DNA from: Diphasiastrum complanatum
Lineage: Eukaryota; Streptophyta; Lycopodiopsida; Lycopodiales; Lycopodiaceae
Direction: 5' to 3'
Assembly (NCBI GenBank): GCA_029204225.1
Contig: CM055104.1
Span: 40,289,846 to 40,353,845, forward strand
DNA length: 64,000 nt
Shown: positions 27,365 through 39,404 of the stretch, one piece after another
Layout of the letters: every line of letters begins with the position of its first letter
Numbering within the stretch: the stretch's first letter is position 1
Position numbers and translations under genes: made by a program
The notes under the pieces: model-generated
The model's input: the letters and a program-made list of their open reading frames with translations, nothing else
Told to the model about the DNA's origin: nothing
Databases searched by the model: none

Positions 27365-27607
27365 TCATACTTTTTCTGAAAATTGACATTTATTTTGGTC
27401 AAAATAGCTTTCACCATAACCCAAATAGTCTCCATGTGAGTCGTGTTGCTCATATTGATCTGAATTACTGTCATTGTGCTCCTCATACTGATAATATTGA
27501 CTTGAATTATTGTCATTGTGCTCCTCATACTGATAATCACAATATGGTTGGTCATCACATTCAGATTGATTATCAAATTCCACCTCATCATCAGAATCAG
27601 AATCCAT
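27365..27607 (-). pseudogene. Upstream half of a split acidic ORF
   Basis: The minus strand begins MDSDSDDEVEFDNQSE and is followed by two copies of a YQYEEHND(N/S)N unit, then SHGDYLGYGESYFDQN. It is highly acidic and Tyr/Gln/Asn-rich, so probably an intrinsically disordered N-terminus. It continues conceptually across the copia D insertion into 24343-24075. The protein family is not recognised; a host regulator or a transposon accessory protein are both possible. Confidence 0.5.
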
Positions 27608-27609
27608 TT

Positions 27610-28181
27610 TGACAAATTAAGGGAGAATATGAGTTTGAAAATCTATAAGGACCCTTATAAAAAAATTGTGAAGTTTAATTTGGCCCACTAGAAAGCTAGA
27701 AATGTGTAGAATCTGATGCAAGTTGAATCATGACAGTTGGATAAGCCAATCAAAATTTATAAGCTTTTGAATAGGTGTAGGTAGGGCGCCTAGACCTGTG
27801 GCAAATCTTGAGTACATGTCATTTATTGCTTGAATGATCACAAAAATCACCCAGAAGTTGACCAATCTCATTTATATGTGATTTAGGCAAAATTTAGAGG
27901 ATCCAGACAAATTGTTTCATACAAATAGATTGTATTTGAGTCAATTTGACATTTTTGGAGTATTTCACACGTGTGAAATTTAGAGAACCATAACTTTTGC
28001 CATACTTCATCTTTTTTGATGATTCAAATCTTGTTTTACAGAGATTGTCAAATTAGTGAGATCTATCTCACAATTTTTTGGTTAGTCTTACATAGGATTT
28101 GGTTTTTTGCCCTTGATTGGTTCCTATAGTGAGAAGATAAGCAATTTTTTCATCCATCTTTTTTGATTTCTAACATTCTTT
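27610..28181. other. Non-coding; copia E leader in its right part
   Basis: An 18-bp perfect palindrome, ATTTCACACGTGTGAAAT, lies at 27962-27979. The right part precedes the gag ATG of copia E. No PBS or complete LTR is visible. Confidence 0.5.
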
Positions 28182-28977
28182 ATGGCTTCAATGGGTGCCT
28201 TTCTACTAGAAGCAAGTGAAAGATTGTCAACCTCCAATTACTCAATTTGGAAGGAAGGTTAGGATGGAATCTGTCTTAATTCTACAAGATGTGATGGATA
28301 TTGTACTTGGTATTGAAGAAGAACCACATGCTTATTTTGTTTCTCATGAGGAGCCCAAAGATGTCCAAGAAGCCCTCAATACCAAGGAGTGGTATGAGGC
28401 CATAAAAATTGAATATGATGCCTTGATCACCAACCACACATGGGAGCTAGTGGATCCACCACCTAACATGCACATCATTGGATGCAAGTGGGTGTTCAAG
28501 ATCAAGTACAATCATGATGGCTCCATCAACAAGTACAAGGCAAGATTATGTGCTAAAGGCTTTGCACAAATATATGGCCTTGACTATGAAGAAACCTTTG
28601 CTCATGTAGCAAAGATGGTGACAATAAGAATCATAATCTCTCTTGCTTTATTTCTTAAGTGGAAATTGTATCAACTTGATGTCTCCAACACTTTTTTGAA
28701 TGGCTATCTTGAGGAGGAGATATACATGGAACAACCTCAAGGATTCATCAAGGATAAATCTAAGGTGTGTTTGCTATTTAGAAGTCTTTATGGCTTGAAG
28801 CAAGCACCTAGATCATGGTATTCAAGACTAAACAACTTTCTACTTTCATTAGGATTTGTGCTTAGTGACTATGATCCTTCTATGTACTTAAAGTTTGATG
28901 GTAGTAATATTGTCATTCTTCTAATCTATGTAGATGACATTATTCTTATTGGAAGTTGTTTGATGCTAGTTCAATAA
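28182..28977 (+). pseudogene. Copia E gag start fused to reverse transcriptase
   Basis: ATG at 28182 begins the same gag N-terminus as copia B (MASMGAFLLEASER), but a 4-base difference near 28250 shifts the frame. Gag runs only to about 28330 before joining the RT N-terminus (EEPKDVQEALNTKEWYEA). RT keeps GCKWVFKIK, KARLCAKGFAQ, motif A (YQLDVSNTFLNGYL), LYGLKQAPRSWY and the catalytic YVDD. A TAA at 28975-28977 interrupts the frame, where a relative (copia F) has Glu. Confidence 0.9.
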
Positions 28978-29937
28978 ACTAAGGATGCATTAGGAGGAGA
29001 ATTTAGAATGCAAGATCTAGGAGAGATCCATTACATTTTAGACCTTGAGATTGATTTTCATGAAGAGTATGCTTTTATTTGTCAATCTAGATATGTCTTT
29101 TCTATGTTGAGAAAATTCAATATGCAAAATTGTAAAGGCATAGATACTCTCATGGAGCAACATGTAAAAGACCCTATTAAAGGTGATGAAAGATCCTTCG
29201 AGGACATCACACTTTGTAGGAGTCTTATAGGCTCCTTAATTTGGCTTACTATCACTAGACCCGATTTGAGCTATTATGTGCACAAATTAAGTCAATTTAT
29301 GCAAGATCCTAAGATCCAACATTGGAAGATGGCCAAGAGAGTTCTAAGATATGTATCTTCTACTCAAGATTATGGTTTATTGTACAAGAATGAAGATCTA
29401 CCCATTGTTGGCTATTTGGATTCCGATTTTGCAAGTCTTAAATTGGATCAAAAGTCCATTAATGCATATACTATCTTTCTTGGAGGCAATCTTGTGTCTT
29501 GGCTTTCAAAGAAGCAAGATACCATATCCCTATCTTCTTGTGAGGCCGAGTACAAAGCACTCACTACAACAACTAAAGAGGTGCTTTGGATCAAGAGATT
29601 AATCATGGAGATAAAGTGCATCAAAGAGGATGATCTTCTCTTGATCAAGTGTGACAACATATCGGCTCAAGCTCTTGCAAACAATCCTATTTTTCATGCA
29701 AGAAGCAAGCATATAGAAGTGGCACACCATTTTGTAAGGGAAAAGCTCATTGGAGGTGAAATCAACTTGGAACATGTCAACACATCTTCATGTATTGCTG
29801 ATCTTCTCACGAAGCCACTTTGCAAAAGTGCTTTCTCAAGCATAGATCTAATCTTGGTCTTATCTCAAGATCGATGCTTGATCCAGATTAGATACATTTT
29901 TAGGAGTAGTGTTGAAATATTGGGAAAATCTATCTAA
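28978..29937 (+). pseudogene. Copia E RT connection and RNase H
   Basis: In the same frame as RT after the nonsense codon. Contains FRMQDLGEIHYILDLEID, LTITRPDLSYYV, SDFASLKLDQKS, SLSSCEAEYKALT, KCDNISAQALA and HARSKHIEVAHHFVRE, a complete copia RNase H. A frameshift near 29830 replaces the last residues. Confidence 0.9.
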
Positions 29938-30613
29938 TGTTGTAAGTAGGGGTCCTAAAAATGCCAAAGTTGAATTGAGCTCTTTTGGCTTAGTAAAGAC
30001 TCATCTTAGAATAAAATATTCAAGGTAGGTAGAAGTAGAAATTCGAGCTACCATAGGAATTGCCATTTGTACTTTGCCTGCCACATTTAATGCATGAAAA
30101 TACTAGGTGGCACAATTAGACATATTGAGGTGGCTTGAATAAGTCTAGATAGCTTGAGTATTGGATTCATAGCTCCAATTCAACTCAAAGTAGGAGGAGA
30201 GTCCATGGATCTATATATATGTGATGTACTCTCATTGAGAAGATGATGATTTTTGTATGTAATGCAAATTTGGAGACTAAGCTCTTTGTGCCCTCTCTAT
30301 CTCCTCGAGTTTTGTACATTCATATTCTCTCTCTAGCCGAGTTGAGGCCTTTATTGCTTAGTTTCATATTTTGTTGATAGATCTTGCTTGTAAACACAAT
30401 AATATTTCTTGTATGATCAGCTTTCCTATTGTCAATCAATGCTAGTTTGATCTCTATGGTATTATTGGGCTTAGGAGATCAAAAGTACATGTGTAGGGCA
30501 TCCCACGCGTGTGAATTGTACACAGTTGATATCCAAGTTAGGTTCATCAATGAAAAAGTGATCGGCGTGTCCAAAGTGCGATCAAGTAAATTTTTTTTGT
30601 TCAATTCAAATTG
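29910..30613 (+). repeat. 3' LTR of copia E
   Basis: Starts TGTTGAAAT after the purine-rich TTTTAGGAGTAG and ends near AAATTGAC, similar to the AAAATTGACA end of copia D. The family resembles, but is distinct from, the copia G LTR. The right edge lacks a clean CA and abuts the gypsy fragment, so it may be clipped. Confidence 0.65.
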
Positions 30614-30614
30614 A

Positions 30615-31290
30615 CTATTGATACATACAACCTACTATACAATCCACTATTGCAAGAGCTTGATTCCAATTGACAGTGTCAGTTTGAGAGTCATAATGGA
30701 CTCCCAGAGTCTTCACTTGTTGATCACAAGTATGATCTGTTGGTGATGAATCATCATCCCCTCTTTGGACTACTGGCTTGATAGTCCAAGTGATTGGATC
30801 TACTTTGACTGCATGTTCACGATTCTCAAAAGTAATTTTGTCGGTGTCCCAGTTATGAATTAGTTGTGCAACTCGTAACCATGGATGTCCCGATAAAACT
30901 CGATATACATTTGGTGCATCAGGTAAGTCCATTACTACAAAAGTAATGATAAACTGTACTCTAGCTATTTTGACAGGTACGTCTTCAACCATTCCTCTCA
31001 GATGGACTGTTTGTTTGATCAGCTAGCTTAATGGCAAAAGTGGCAGGCTTCAGCTTGGTAAGTCCCTATTTTGCACATAGCTTGGTTGAAATCAAATTAA
31101 CTCCTGAACCTCCATCAATCATGGCTGCTTCTTTACTAAACTGTGTATGTTGTATCGACAGGGTGATGTTTTTCTGCTCACTTTCTCAGGCTGCTCCCAC
31201 ATTGAGTACTTCGTTCAATTCTTTGACTATGTCTATCAATTGCGAACAAGGTTGTTGCGGTAATCGTCACGTTCAAATCTTCTAGTGACT
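30615..31290 (-). pseudogene. Ty3/gypsy protease fragment
   Basis: On the minus strand, from about 31285: an approach region, then AAMIDGGSGVNLISTKLC (the retropepsin-like active site of plant gypsy elements, Asp-Gly-Gly type). Stop codons fall at two places. Then 30992-30615 holds FVVMDLPDAPNVYRVLSG and HPWLR, corresponding to the usual LGRPWL with substitutions. Gag and RT are not present here. Confidence 0.75.
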
Positions 31291-32404
31291 ACTTTAAAAT
31301 CATTAGAACTAGAAAGTGATTTTGTAGACACACAATTACAGAGTGGAAATGGTGTATAGAATATTGTAGTATCAAATTATTCAACAGTTCGACTCAACTG
31401 GACTTGATTCGACTACTCGATACATTCAACAATTTAGACTAAATAGTAAGAGATTTATCAGATACAGATAACTATAGAGAGGCATGCATACATTCTGACA
31501 TAATGCTGATCACAATAAGAAAGTATGATTGATTCAATAAGTAGCATGTACAAATCAGATGATGCGAGTACAAAACAATAGCAGATGTAGTCCTGTACTC
31601 TAAACTATCTCTAAGTAACTGATAATTTAGTCTAATGCACTTCTACTAATAAGAAGTAAGCGCTATTAACAATTTTCAAAGTAGAATCATTATTATTATT
31701 AACATCACTTGAAAAATCTACTAAAGATTAGCTATTTATACTAATAAAAAATGTTGTCTAGGCTCATCTAGTTAGGGTAGCTAATTAGGTCATAGGTCGC
31801 AATTAATATTTAGCCACAATGCATTGTCACTTATCCAATTAGGTCTTCCCAAAAATTTACTTGCTAAAGTTAGGGCAAGTTGTTAACTTCAAAACAAGTG
31901 ATAGCATAAACTGTTAGCCTTCGACAATCCTTCGATAGTTAGAACTGTCGAAGCCACCTGTTGTGCGATTTCCATGTATTTTTGGAGATGGTGTAGAAAC
32001 ATGAATAAAACTACTAGATAGATGAATGGATGTAAATTAAAGATTTATTTCTGGATGAGTCACTCTTTGATAATAGAATGATCCAACATCTCCATCATCC
32101 AATAGATCTAGTAAATGAATGCAAATAAAAAATACAACATCTTCTGATTTCTAAAGTGACACTCTTCAATTTGATCTAGATCCAAGCCAATCCAAGCGGA
32201 TCCCTGTCGAATTAAAAGTGTTTCCAAGAAAGAGATATGGTTTTCCACCTCTTCCTAGGTTGTGTGTAGTAGGGGGAGCTGGCTCAAGCCTTGGGAATAC
32301 TTATGTTAACAAGATGTCCAAAAATCTATCCCTTCATTTACATTCTTTCAAAAACATAACAAAAAAGTAACTCACTCAACAAAAACTCAAACATGCACAC
32401 TCAG

Positions 32405-32406
<2 letters not shown>
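31291..32406. other. AT-rich non-coding sequence
   Basis: About 1.1 kb without a recognised domain, LTR end or RNA gene. CGACTCAACTGGACTTGATT-type short repeats occur near 31390. Confidence 0.5.

Positions 32407-32488
<82 letters not shown>
32407..32488. repeat. (CT)n microsatellite, about 82 bp
   Basis: Directly joined to the 5' LTR at 32489, replacing the first four LTR bases. Confidence 0.95.
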
Positions 32489-32490
<2 letters not shown>

Positions 32491-32965
32491 GGCCATATTC
32501 GGTTAAGGACCTGGAATAGTCCTAATATGGTAAACCGGCCCTCCGGTATTCGAGATTGTTGGTCACGCCCTGATTTAATTCCATGTCAAGGCCAGTTTAT
32601 GACTAATAACCTTGAGAGTACCCAGACACTCTAATTGAGACATATGGAGTATTGCATGTCTATGTGACGGATATAGGCAGGAGGACTGCATGAAGAGATG
32701 CGATTTATTTATAGTTGACCTGCATGGGGGTTGCATGGGTTCATGCACAAGACTCTATTCTCTATATAATGAGGTAGGAATTCTCCCGTCGACATATTGG
32801 GTTTAGGTTACCAGATTCTCTCTCTTCTCCTCTTGCTTCACATGGCATGGCTTGGGGGCTAGATCCAGTTTTGATCTAGGATTGGTTGGGCAGTTTGGCT
32901 CCATTGTCTCTCCTATTGTGTTCTCCTATCCTCATCTTAGGGGTTATCCCTTTAGGGTCTTTACT
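32489..32965 (+). repeat. 5' LTR of LARD-like element 1
   Basis: Matches 42098-42573, beginning at ATGGCCATATTCGG; the leading TGTT has become CT repeat. TATA-like CTATATAAT lies near 32763. Ends GGTCTTTAC before the PBS. Confidence 0.92.
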
Positions 32966-32966
32966 T

Positions 32967-32979
32967 TGGTATCAGAGCC
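32967..32979 (+). promoter_or_regulatory. Primer-binding site of LARD-like element 1
   Basis: TGGTATCAGAGCC next to the LTR; initiator tRNA-Met type. Confidence 0.92.
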
Positions 32980-35900
32980 AACCTAAGATGCGGTCTTGGA
33001 TAGGAGTGGAGGCAAGCTCTAAATTGATTTGGAAGTTGAAGCGCTTGGATTTACATCCTGATTAGACTGTTGTTTTATCTCAAGGGAATTATGAAGTTGG
33101 ATTCACAAATTCCGGATAAGTACCATACTTCTCAAAATTATAATAGAGTGCACTTCTACATGGGTTTTTTGTATTGATGCTGCAAATTTGTAAGAATCTT
33201 GATGCAATTTCACGATTTCTTGGGGAAGCTTTCAAATGGTGTTGAGTGATCTGCAATGGTTGATTTAGTTACTTATTTCATTGCTGGATTTCGCTCAGCT
33301 AATGTTGTAAATAGCATGCATCAAATCACAATGTTCTGAATCAGCTTGTTTTGTTCAAGTTCATAGATAATTGATTGTAAATCAAGATGTCCAGGTTGTA
33401 TGGACTGTTAGGAACATAAGAGCATGATTCCAGTTATAACATGCTAAGAATAAAGAATCTTGTTCCAAATCCTCCTGTAAAAAGCATGTTAGGAACATAA
33501 GGGAGAGTTGCAGTTGTTTATACTTTAATTTTGAGTGGAAACTTAAGCTATGAAGGTAAGTAGAGACCAATCCCCTCCCTCGAATTGCTGTTCCCTGCAA
33601 GATCTTGATCTCCTCTTCTTTGTATAAACCTGGAAATTTATAGGAGGAAGAGTCTGTGTAAGAGTTGAGATTAAGAGTGTGTAACCTTGAAATCCGTGTT
33701 CTGCTGTCTGTATTTTTTCTCATTGTGAGAAAGTGGAAGAGATCGGAGTTTAACCTCGTTAAACTCTAGACCATTCTGTACTTCAGTCCACAGAGGTAGC
33801 AAAGCACAATAAATTTTGTCTTAACAGCTATTGAACTGATGGGCAGTCACTTTTCTTGCTTGCTGAGGGTTGGAAGACAACCTTGATGGCTGTTCCGGTT
33901 CACTCTTGCTTTTCATATATGAGGTCTTTCATTTTGGAAGGCCTGTGGAGCAAAGTGAATGAACCAGTAAGGATGAAACTTTTCTTCATCGAGATGTTTT
34001 GCATGAAAGAGCGCGATCCTATTACCTTTCTATTTGAGCATAGAACAGTACTGATGGGGATGATGAAAGATCATTTAACGTTGCCATCCATTGCTGCCTG
34101 GAATTTTGGTATTCCCAGTAAAAGACGCAACTGAGTGATTGGATAGGAAAAGTATTTTTGAAACCCCTATTTGGCAGTCTCAATCATGTATTATCATCTG
34201 AGCTTTGGAACGGTGGATGTTTGAAGGATCAATCATGAGCTTGAGCTTGATTAGTGAAGACGTGTTGATGAAGCTGGTGTAGCGTTTCTCCTTGACATTG
34301 AGGGTGGGTCTGGTGGCTGTAGCGAGCCTGAGGATGGAAGGGGGGGTGTGCAGTATGGCGGCTGTGGGATAGGGATTGTGCCCTATTGTTATTTTTTTTA
34401 GGGCTTGTATTGCTTTGATTAAGGTGTATGCTTTTGCCTTTGCATGGGTTTTTTGGAAAAGAAAGTTTTTTTTTGGTAATGCATGGCTGTATGGTGGTTT
34501 ACTGGTTATGCATACGGTCAAGTTGGGTTTAGTTTTTTTGCATGTGAGGGGAACCATTTGTACGTGAAGGGATTTTTTGTCATTTGGCTACTCTTCCAAT
34601 ATTTGCATGAAAAGCGGCTTGACCTAAAATGAGTAACCAAGGGTGAAACCTACAGAGGAGAATAGAATTACGGATTCTCCGGTGCATAACTAAGAAAATT
34701 GGGTGAAGAGATATTTTGCTATCCTAGCAAATAGTCTATGAGTTTGGTTCATAAATTTAGGATTGATGGCAAATTATTGGTTCTTCATGGGTTTTCTTTT
34801 TTCCAACCAGTACCCGGTTCGAGAAAAATCTAAGTTTTTTGGTATTGTGCTTGGTGGTAATAAATTTTGAAAGCTAAGTTCTTCCCAGATTAAAAGTTAA
34901 ATTTGAATTTTTTTTCTTTTCTATTGAATTCCGAACTTGGGTTAAAGTTTGAAATTTGTTACTTGTCCGGGATATTTCTAATTGATATTGATCGTTGGAA
35001 ATGGGTCAAGTGAACGTTTGTGCAAAATACTCGTCAAAATTAAATTTAAATTCGTCAAATAATATGAAATGACCAGATAAAATGAGTGATGATAAGACTC
35101 TTTATCCGATCAATGGAATCTTGTTTGGATACAGTTTAAGAGTTTTTGAAATCTTATTGGTAGGATTTCCATTCATGTAATTTTGTATTTTAAGTTTGGA
35201 TAGTTTTGTTAATATTGGAGTAATGCCAAACCAGTCAATGGAAAGGAAAAACAGTCCAATTTTGTTTGAAATTGGTAATTGTTAGGGACTGATCAAAAGT
35301 TAAAACTAATTTCATTTCCAGTTAAAATCCTATGGTGGATTCTATATCGGTAATTCAGCCCAGGTATAGGATAGAAATGAAATTGTCCCAGACTTTTTTT
35401 CCTACAATAATTAATTTTAAACATTTACTAATGTCGTAGCATCTTCTTAGTACCTTAGCTGAAATAGATTTTCAGGGAACTGAAAATTCTAAGGAGGGAA
35501 GAAGAGTGGACATCATAGGTAGTAAGTGTGATCGAGAAATGTATTTCGCAGTTAGGATTTTGTGTAAATCCCGGTAAATAATTGTTTGATACTGGTTACT
35601 AATTTCTTGGATAGAATTCATGTAGTTGAATTCATAACTGATATCTTTGTAACCATTGAGTTATTCGCAATTTGGATGTCAATTGTGATGTTAGAAGTAG
35701 AATTTGATATATGGATTACATTGGATCTGTTAATTGATAGAAGCTTGTCCCAAGAGTTAATGCTCTTGGATCCAGAGGGATTCGAAGCTTATCATTAATC
35801 AGAAAGGATCTGAATGTAATATTGATCAAGTAGCTCAACCAAGTCCCATGTTTTGTTCTTCGATATAGCCTCCATTTTGTAGATCACAAGATCAAGTGTG

Positions 35901-36299
35901 GATTGTGGTATCCATCTCATAGGCATACCAGTCATCCAAATAAATGGATTCTCCAGTTTTGGGAACAAGATAGAAATTTCCTATATGGATTATAGGACAG
36001 CTAGATGATCAATGGATCTCTAAAATATCAGATAAGGTGGTTAAGAGTTTTCTCGAAGGAAAAGCTGATGGTATGAGACATCAGTATTTTTGGAAAGGGA
36101 ATTCTAGGACTGTAAAGATCTGATGATCAATGGTGTGTTTTAGTACCTAGTCGCGATATGGGAAAAAAAAGCCGTTTGATCTCTACTTTTTTATTAATCC
36201 TTTACTTCATAGTAATTTCTTAAATATAAGACATCAGACTAGTTTATATGAATTCTTTCCAGCATGAAGTTATTCTTCTGAAAGACTATTATGTCATAA
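32980..36299 (+). other. LARD-like element 1 interior, left part
   Basis: No recognisable retroelement domain. A 92-codon frame at 33856-34134 and a 70-codon frame at 35586-35798 are open but match nothing known to me. From about 35345 onward the sequence pairs with the reverse complement of element 2 (51690 downward). Confidence 0.6.
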
Positions 36300-39200
36300 T
36301 GTTAGGGATTTTTCCGATAGGGGGTTAGTCTCGCCAGAAAGCCCCAGCAAGAAAAAGGGCCCACATTGCCCTTACATAAATGACTAGGGTCAATTACCGC
36401 TTCCAACCCTGGAGGTCATTCTAGTCACCCCGTACTCCCCAATTAATGAGAGTTTTCAAGCTCTTACAAGTATGATTGCAGACAGAGATTGCTATCTTCA
36501 CTTGGTTTCTAGGTACAGACTCTGGTTCCTAGATCGTCCTTACTTGCATATGGGGGCTAGTAATAGAATCATTAGCAAGATTTTCACTGGGAGTTCCTAG
36601 AACCAACTCAAGGTGTTGAAACCATGCTCATCTAGGATCATTCACTAGATTTTCGCTATCACTGTTAGATGCTATAGATGAGTGTACTGGTGGCTCAAAG
36701 ATTGGGGTTTGTGTAAGGGATTGTGTTATTTATGCGTATCGAGTGGAGGTGGCATCTGTCAAGTGCCAATACCCATCAATCACAAGCTCGTATACCTCTA
36801 GATAACTATGTTCTCCACAGTGCTGGACCCTAATCAAACTATTACCGGGAAGTAGGTTATGATGGAATTTTTGGGGTGTAGAAGTGGTATTGTAATATTC
36901 CTCTACTATACATTTGGCAAACATTTCCGAGTGATGGCAGGAGTTGATACTTAACTCAACTCATATGTTACTGTCCATTTTTGTTTTCTGTGGTTTTTAC
37001 CGCTCTGTTTGATGAGCGGTGGTATTTTGCCATCTGTTAGCTCTAGGTATTTCGCTAGACATTTCCAACAGTGGGTGTGACTAGTGAGACTTAACCAACG
37101 TGGCATATTTTGGCCACATTTGGTGAACTGCCCGCTCTTGTGTTTCAAAGAGGTCAGGTCTAGTTGTAAATTTAGCAACTTCATATAACACAATAATGAC
37201 ATGCTTACTCAATCTTGCTTTTCATTATAATAACCATTAATAACACCCAAGAACTGAGTAGCATCAACTAGTTGCTTATTAACAATTTCTTTTTAAAACT
37301 CATAACAAGTACAATAATACCAGTGATATAGCTAGCAGGCTAAGAATAATGTGATCCAAACTTCCAACATGCATATCATCACGTTCTATCCAAACCGTAG
37401 ATCACGTTTTCCCATGCATACCGTGTCATAAAAAAAAATACTCATAATAACGTGAGCCAACATTTCACATATTTATCATAGTGATACTGAGATAAGTTTC
37501 GAAAAATACCTTAGTGCTGAGCTAGTTAACTAGTTTGTCATGAGGTGTGGAGAGCTTCTCGTGTATCACTGTCAAAGACCGTTGTCGAAACCCTTCATAG
37601 CCAATTGTTTGATTGGAACCATTTGGCTATCCTTCCAAAGCAACTTTGAAGTGCGATTTAGTGTTACCATATAAGTCTAGTGGGGTATTGCAAGAGTATG
37701 CTTTTCGTTGGTAGCGTCAACAAGGATCATCTGCCTCAGAAATCATCGATGGAGAGTGTAAAACCTTTTTCACATTGCCAATGGTGATTGCATGCAAGTG
37801 TTTAGTCAATGACACTCAATAGGTTCGCTTACTTTGATTTGTGGGTTTCTTAGTTGGCAATGGTGCTCATAGTAATAGCTCATTACTTCATGACTTCCAC
37901 AGGAGTATTACTAACAAAAAGTGATGTTCCACGAGATAGTAGTATCAATCATCTGGAAAATGCGATGGCTTAGAAACTTTTGATCAAAATCAGGTATGAC
38001 TAGCTATTGGCTATTGTTCTGACAAAATGATGATAAGAGAGAGTATGCGCTCATACTGAAGCGTCCGGATCTGTAGTCAATCAAGGCATTATGATTGTCA
38101 ATGTTCTGTCAGCTCTTAAATGGTAGTCAACAAAGATAAGCTATGTTCTTAGGTAATGAAATTCCTCATGACTCATATGAAGCAAGAAAATAACTCTATT
38201 CACATGGTTCTCCATCATGACAATACTTTTCATTACTCAACTATTGAAATATTTCACATGCTCCAACTATTCAACTATTTGACTATGCAACTATTCAATC
38301 ATTCGACTCTTCGACTGTCTTCCATTATTCGACTATTATATTTTTGATACAAAGAGTGGACTCTCTTATATAGCCAATCCCAAAGGGTTGCCCTTCAATA
38401 TGACAGTTTTTCAATTGTCATGCATTTCATACCTTCTTTGCCATATGTCCCTCCCCTATTAGGCTTCACCTATTTTAGTAGATTCTCCCACTTGCTCCCC
38501 TCCTCCAAATACGGTGCTTTTTGGGTTTTGGAGCTCAACAACCTTGAATTATATCTTTTCACGCTTCTCAAGTTTGTCTTTTCGTTGCTTTCCCCAAGTG
38601 GTTCTTCCCTTAGATTGCCTTTTGCCAAAATAGTATGTGCTTAGAGCAAGGAACCTTTTTGCCTTATCCTTGTTAACCAACCTAGTAGCTACTAGTCAAC
38701 CCCTATGGGTGTAGCTATTCCATCATTTTCTTTGCGTTGGTTTTTCAGATTATCAGTTTCCTATGTTGACGGCTTTCCCATACGTTCGTACTGCTTGGCC
38801 CGTTGGTTTGTCTGTGCTCAAAATTATCTTGACCTTGCCGTTAGGATTTCCATGGTATTTTGAGCCTGTTATAATATTTTTATTGACGAAATTTTCACAG
38901 TATTTTTTCTTTGCTGGTTATTTTCTTGAAATTGGCTTCTACAACATTCATGACTAGAGCTCTTCCGACAAACTGGTTTTTCTGCAAATACACTAGGTAA
39001 AATATTTTAGCAAAACAGCTTTGTACGTGGTGAAATTTTAGCACGGCTATGCCGGCTATTTTTGCAACTGGCTAAAAAGTTGCAAAACATTTTTGCAGAC
39101 TATTTCTAAGGCCGCAAAATTTTTCTCTATTCTCATTAAGGGCGGACTGGGACCCACTTCTAAGTGGACCGACACTTGTCGCTCGGCTTTACATATATTA

Positions 39201-39404
39201 AATATTTTTACGATTCTTGAGACCATCACAAAACTACTATAACTTGTCTAGCCAATTTAGGAGTAGGCTGGGACCCTTTTACAAAGGCAACTATGTGCCG
39301 ATTTTTTTTTCTAGTAACCGGGTTTTAACTACCGATTTTTTACAGTTTTGAAAAAAGAAAGCCCAATATTAGTCCGATTTTCCATGCGAAAATATCGGCT
39401 AACA
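36300..39404. mobile_element. 3.1-kb unclassified insertion with CATAA duplications
   Basis: Begins TGTTAGGGATT and ends ATCGGCTAACA. Both sides carry CATAA (36295-36299 and 39405-39409). Element 2 shows the uninterrupted site at about 50683-50690 on the opposite strand, which proves this is an insertion. The 5-bp duplication and TG...CA ends suggest an LTR-type integrase, but no long direct repeat joins the two ends and no coding domain is recognised. Short minus-strand frames at 36730-36924 and 36951-37202 are of unknown value. A homologous right end lies at 61737-61920. Confidence 0.85.

Larger units (their letters stand above)
24363..27388 (+). mobile_element. Ty1/copia element D, internally deleted
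   Basis: Bounded by the perfect target duplication TTTAT (24358-24362 and 27389-27393). A 5' LTR starts TGTTAAAAATG, and the element ends with the same CTGAAAATTGACA that closes the 5' LTR. Most of the 3' LTR, and pol between early RT and late RNase H, are deleted. Because both duplications survive, the deletions happened after insertion. Confidence 0.9.
28182..30613 (+). mobile_element. Ty1/copia element E, 5' truncated, internally deleted
   Basis: Consists of a gag N-terminus (28182-28330) joined directly to RT, then RNase H and an LTR from 29910. The 5' LTR and PBS were not found. About two thirds of the polyprotein (late gag, protease, integrase) are missing. Confidence 0.85.

Noticed and set aside
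33382-34567. Small frames inside the LARD-like element as gag or an extra gene
   Set aside because: No gag, zinc knuckle or pol motif; the equivalent interior of the second copy is truncated before this point, so conservation cannot be shown.
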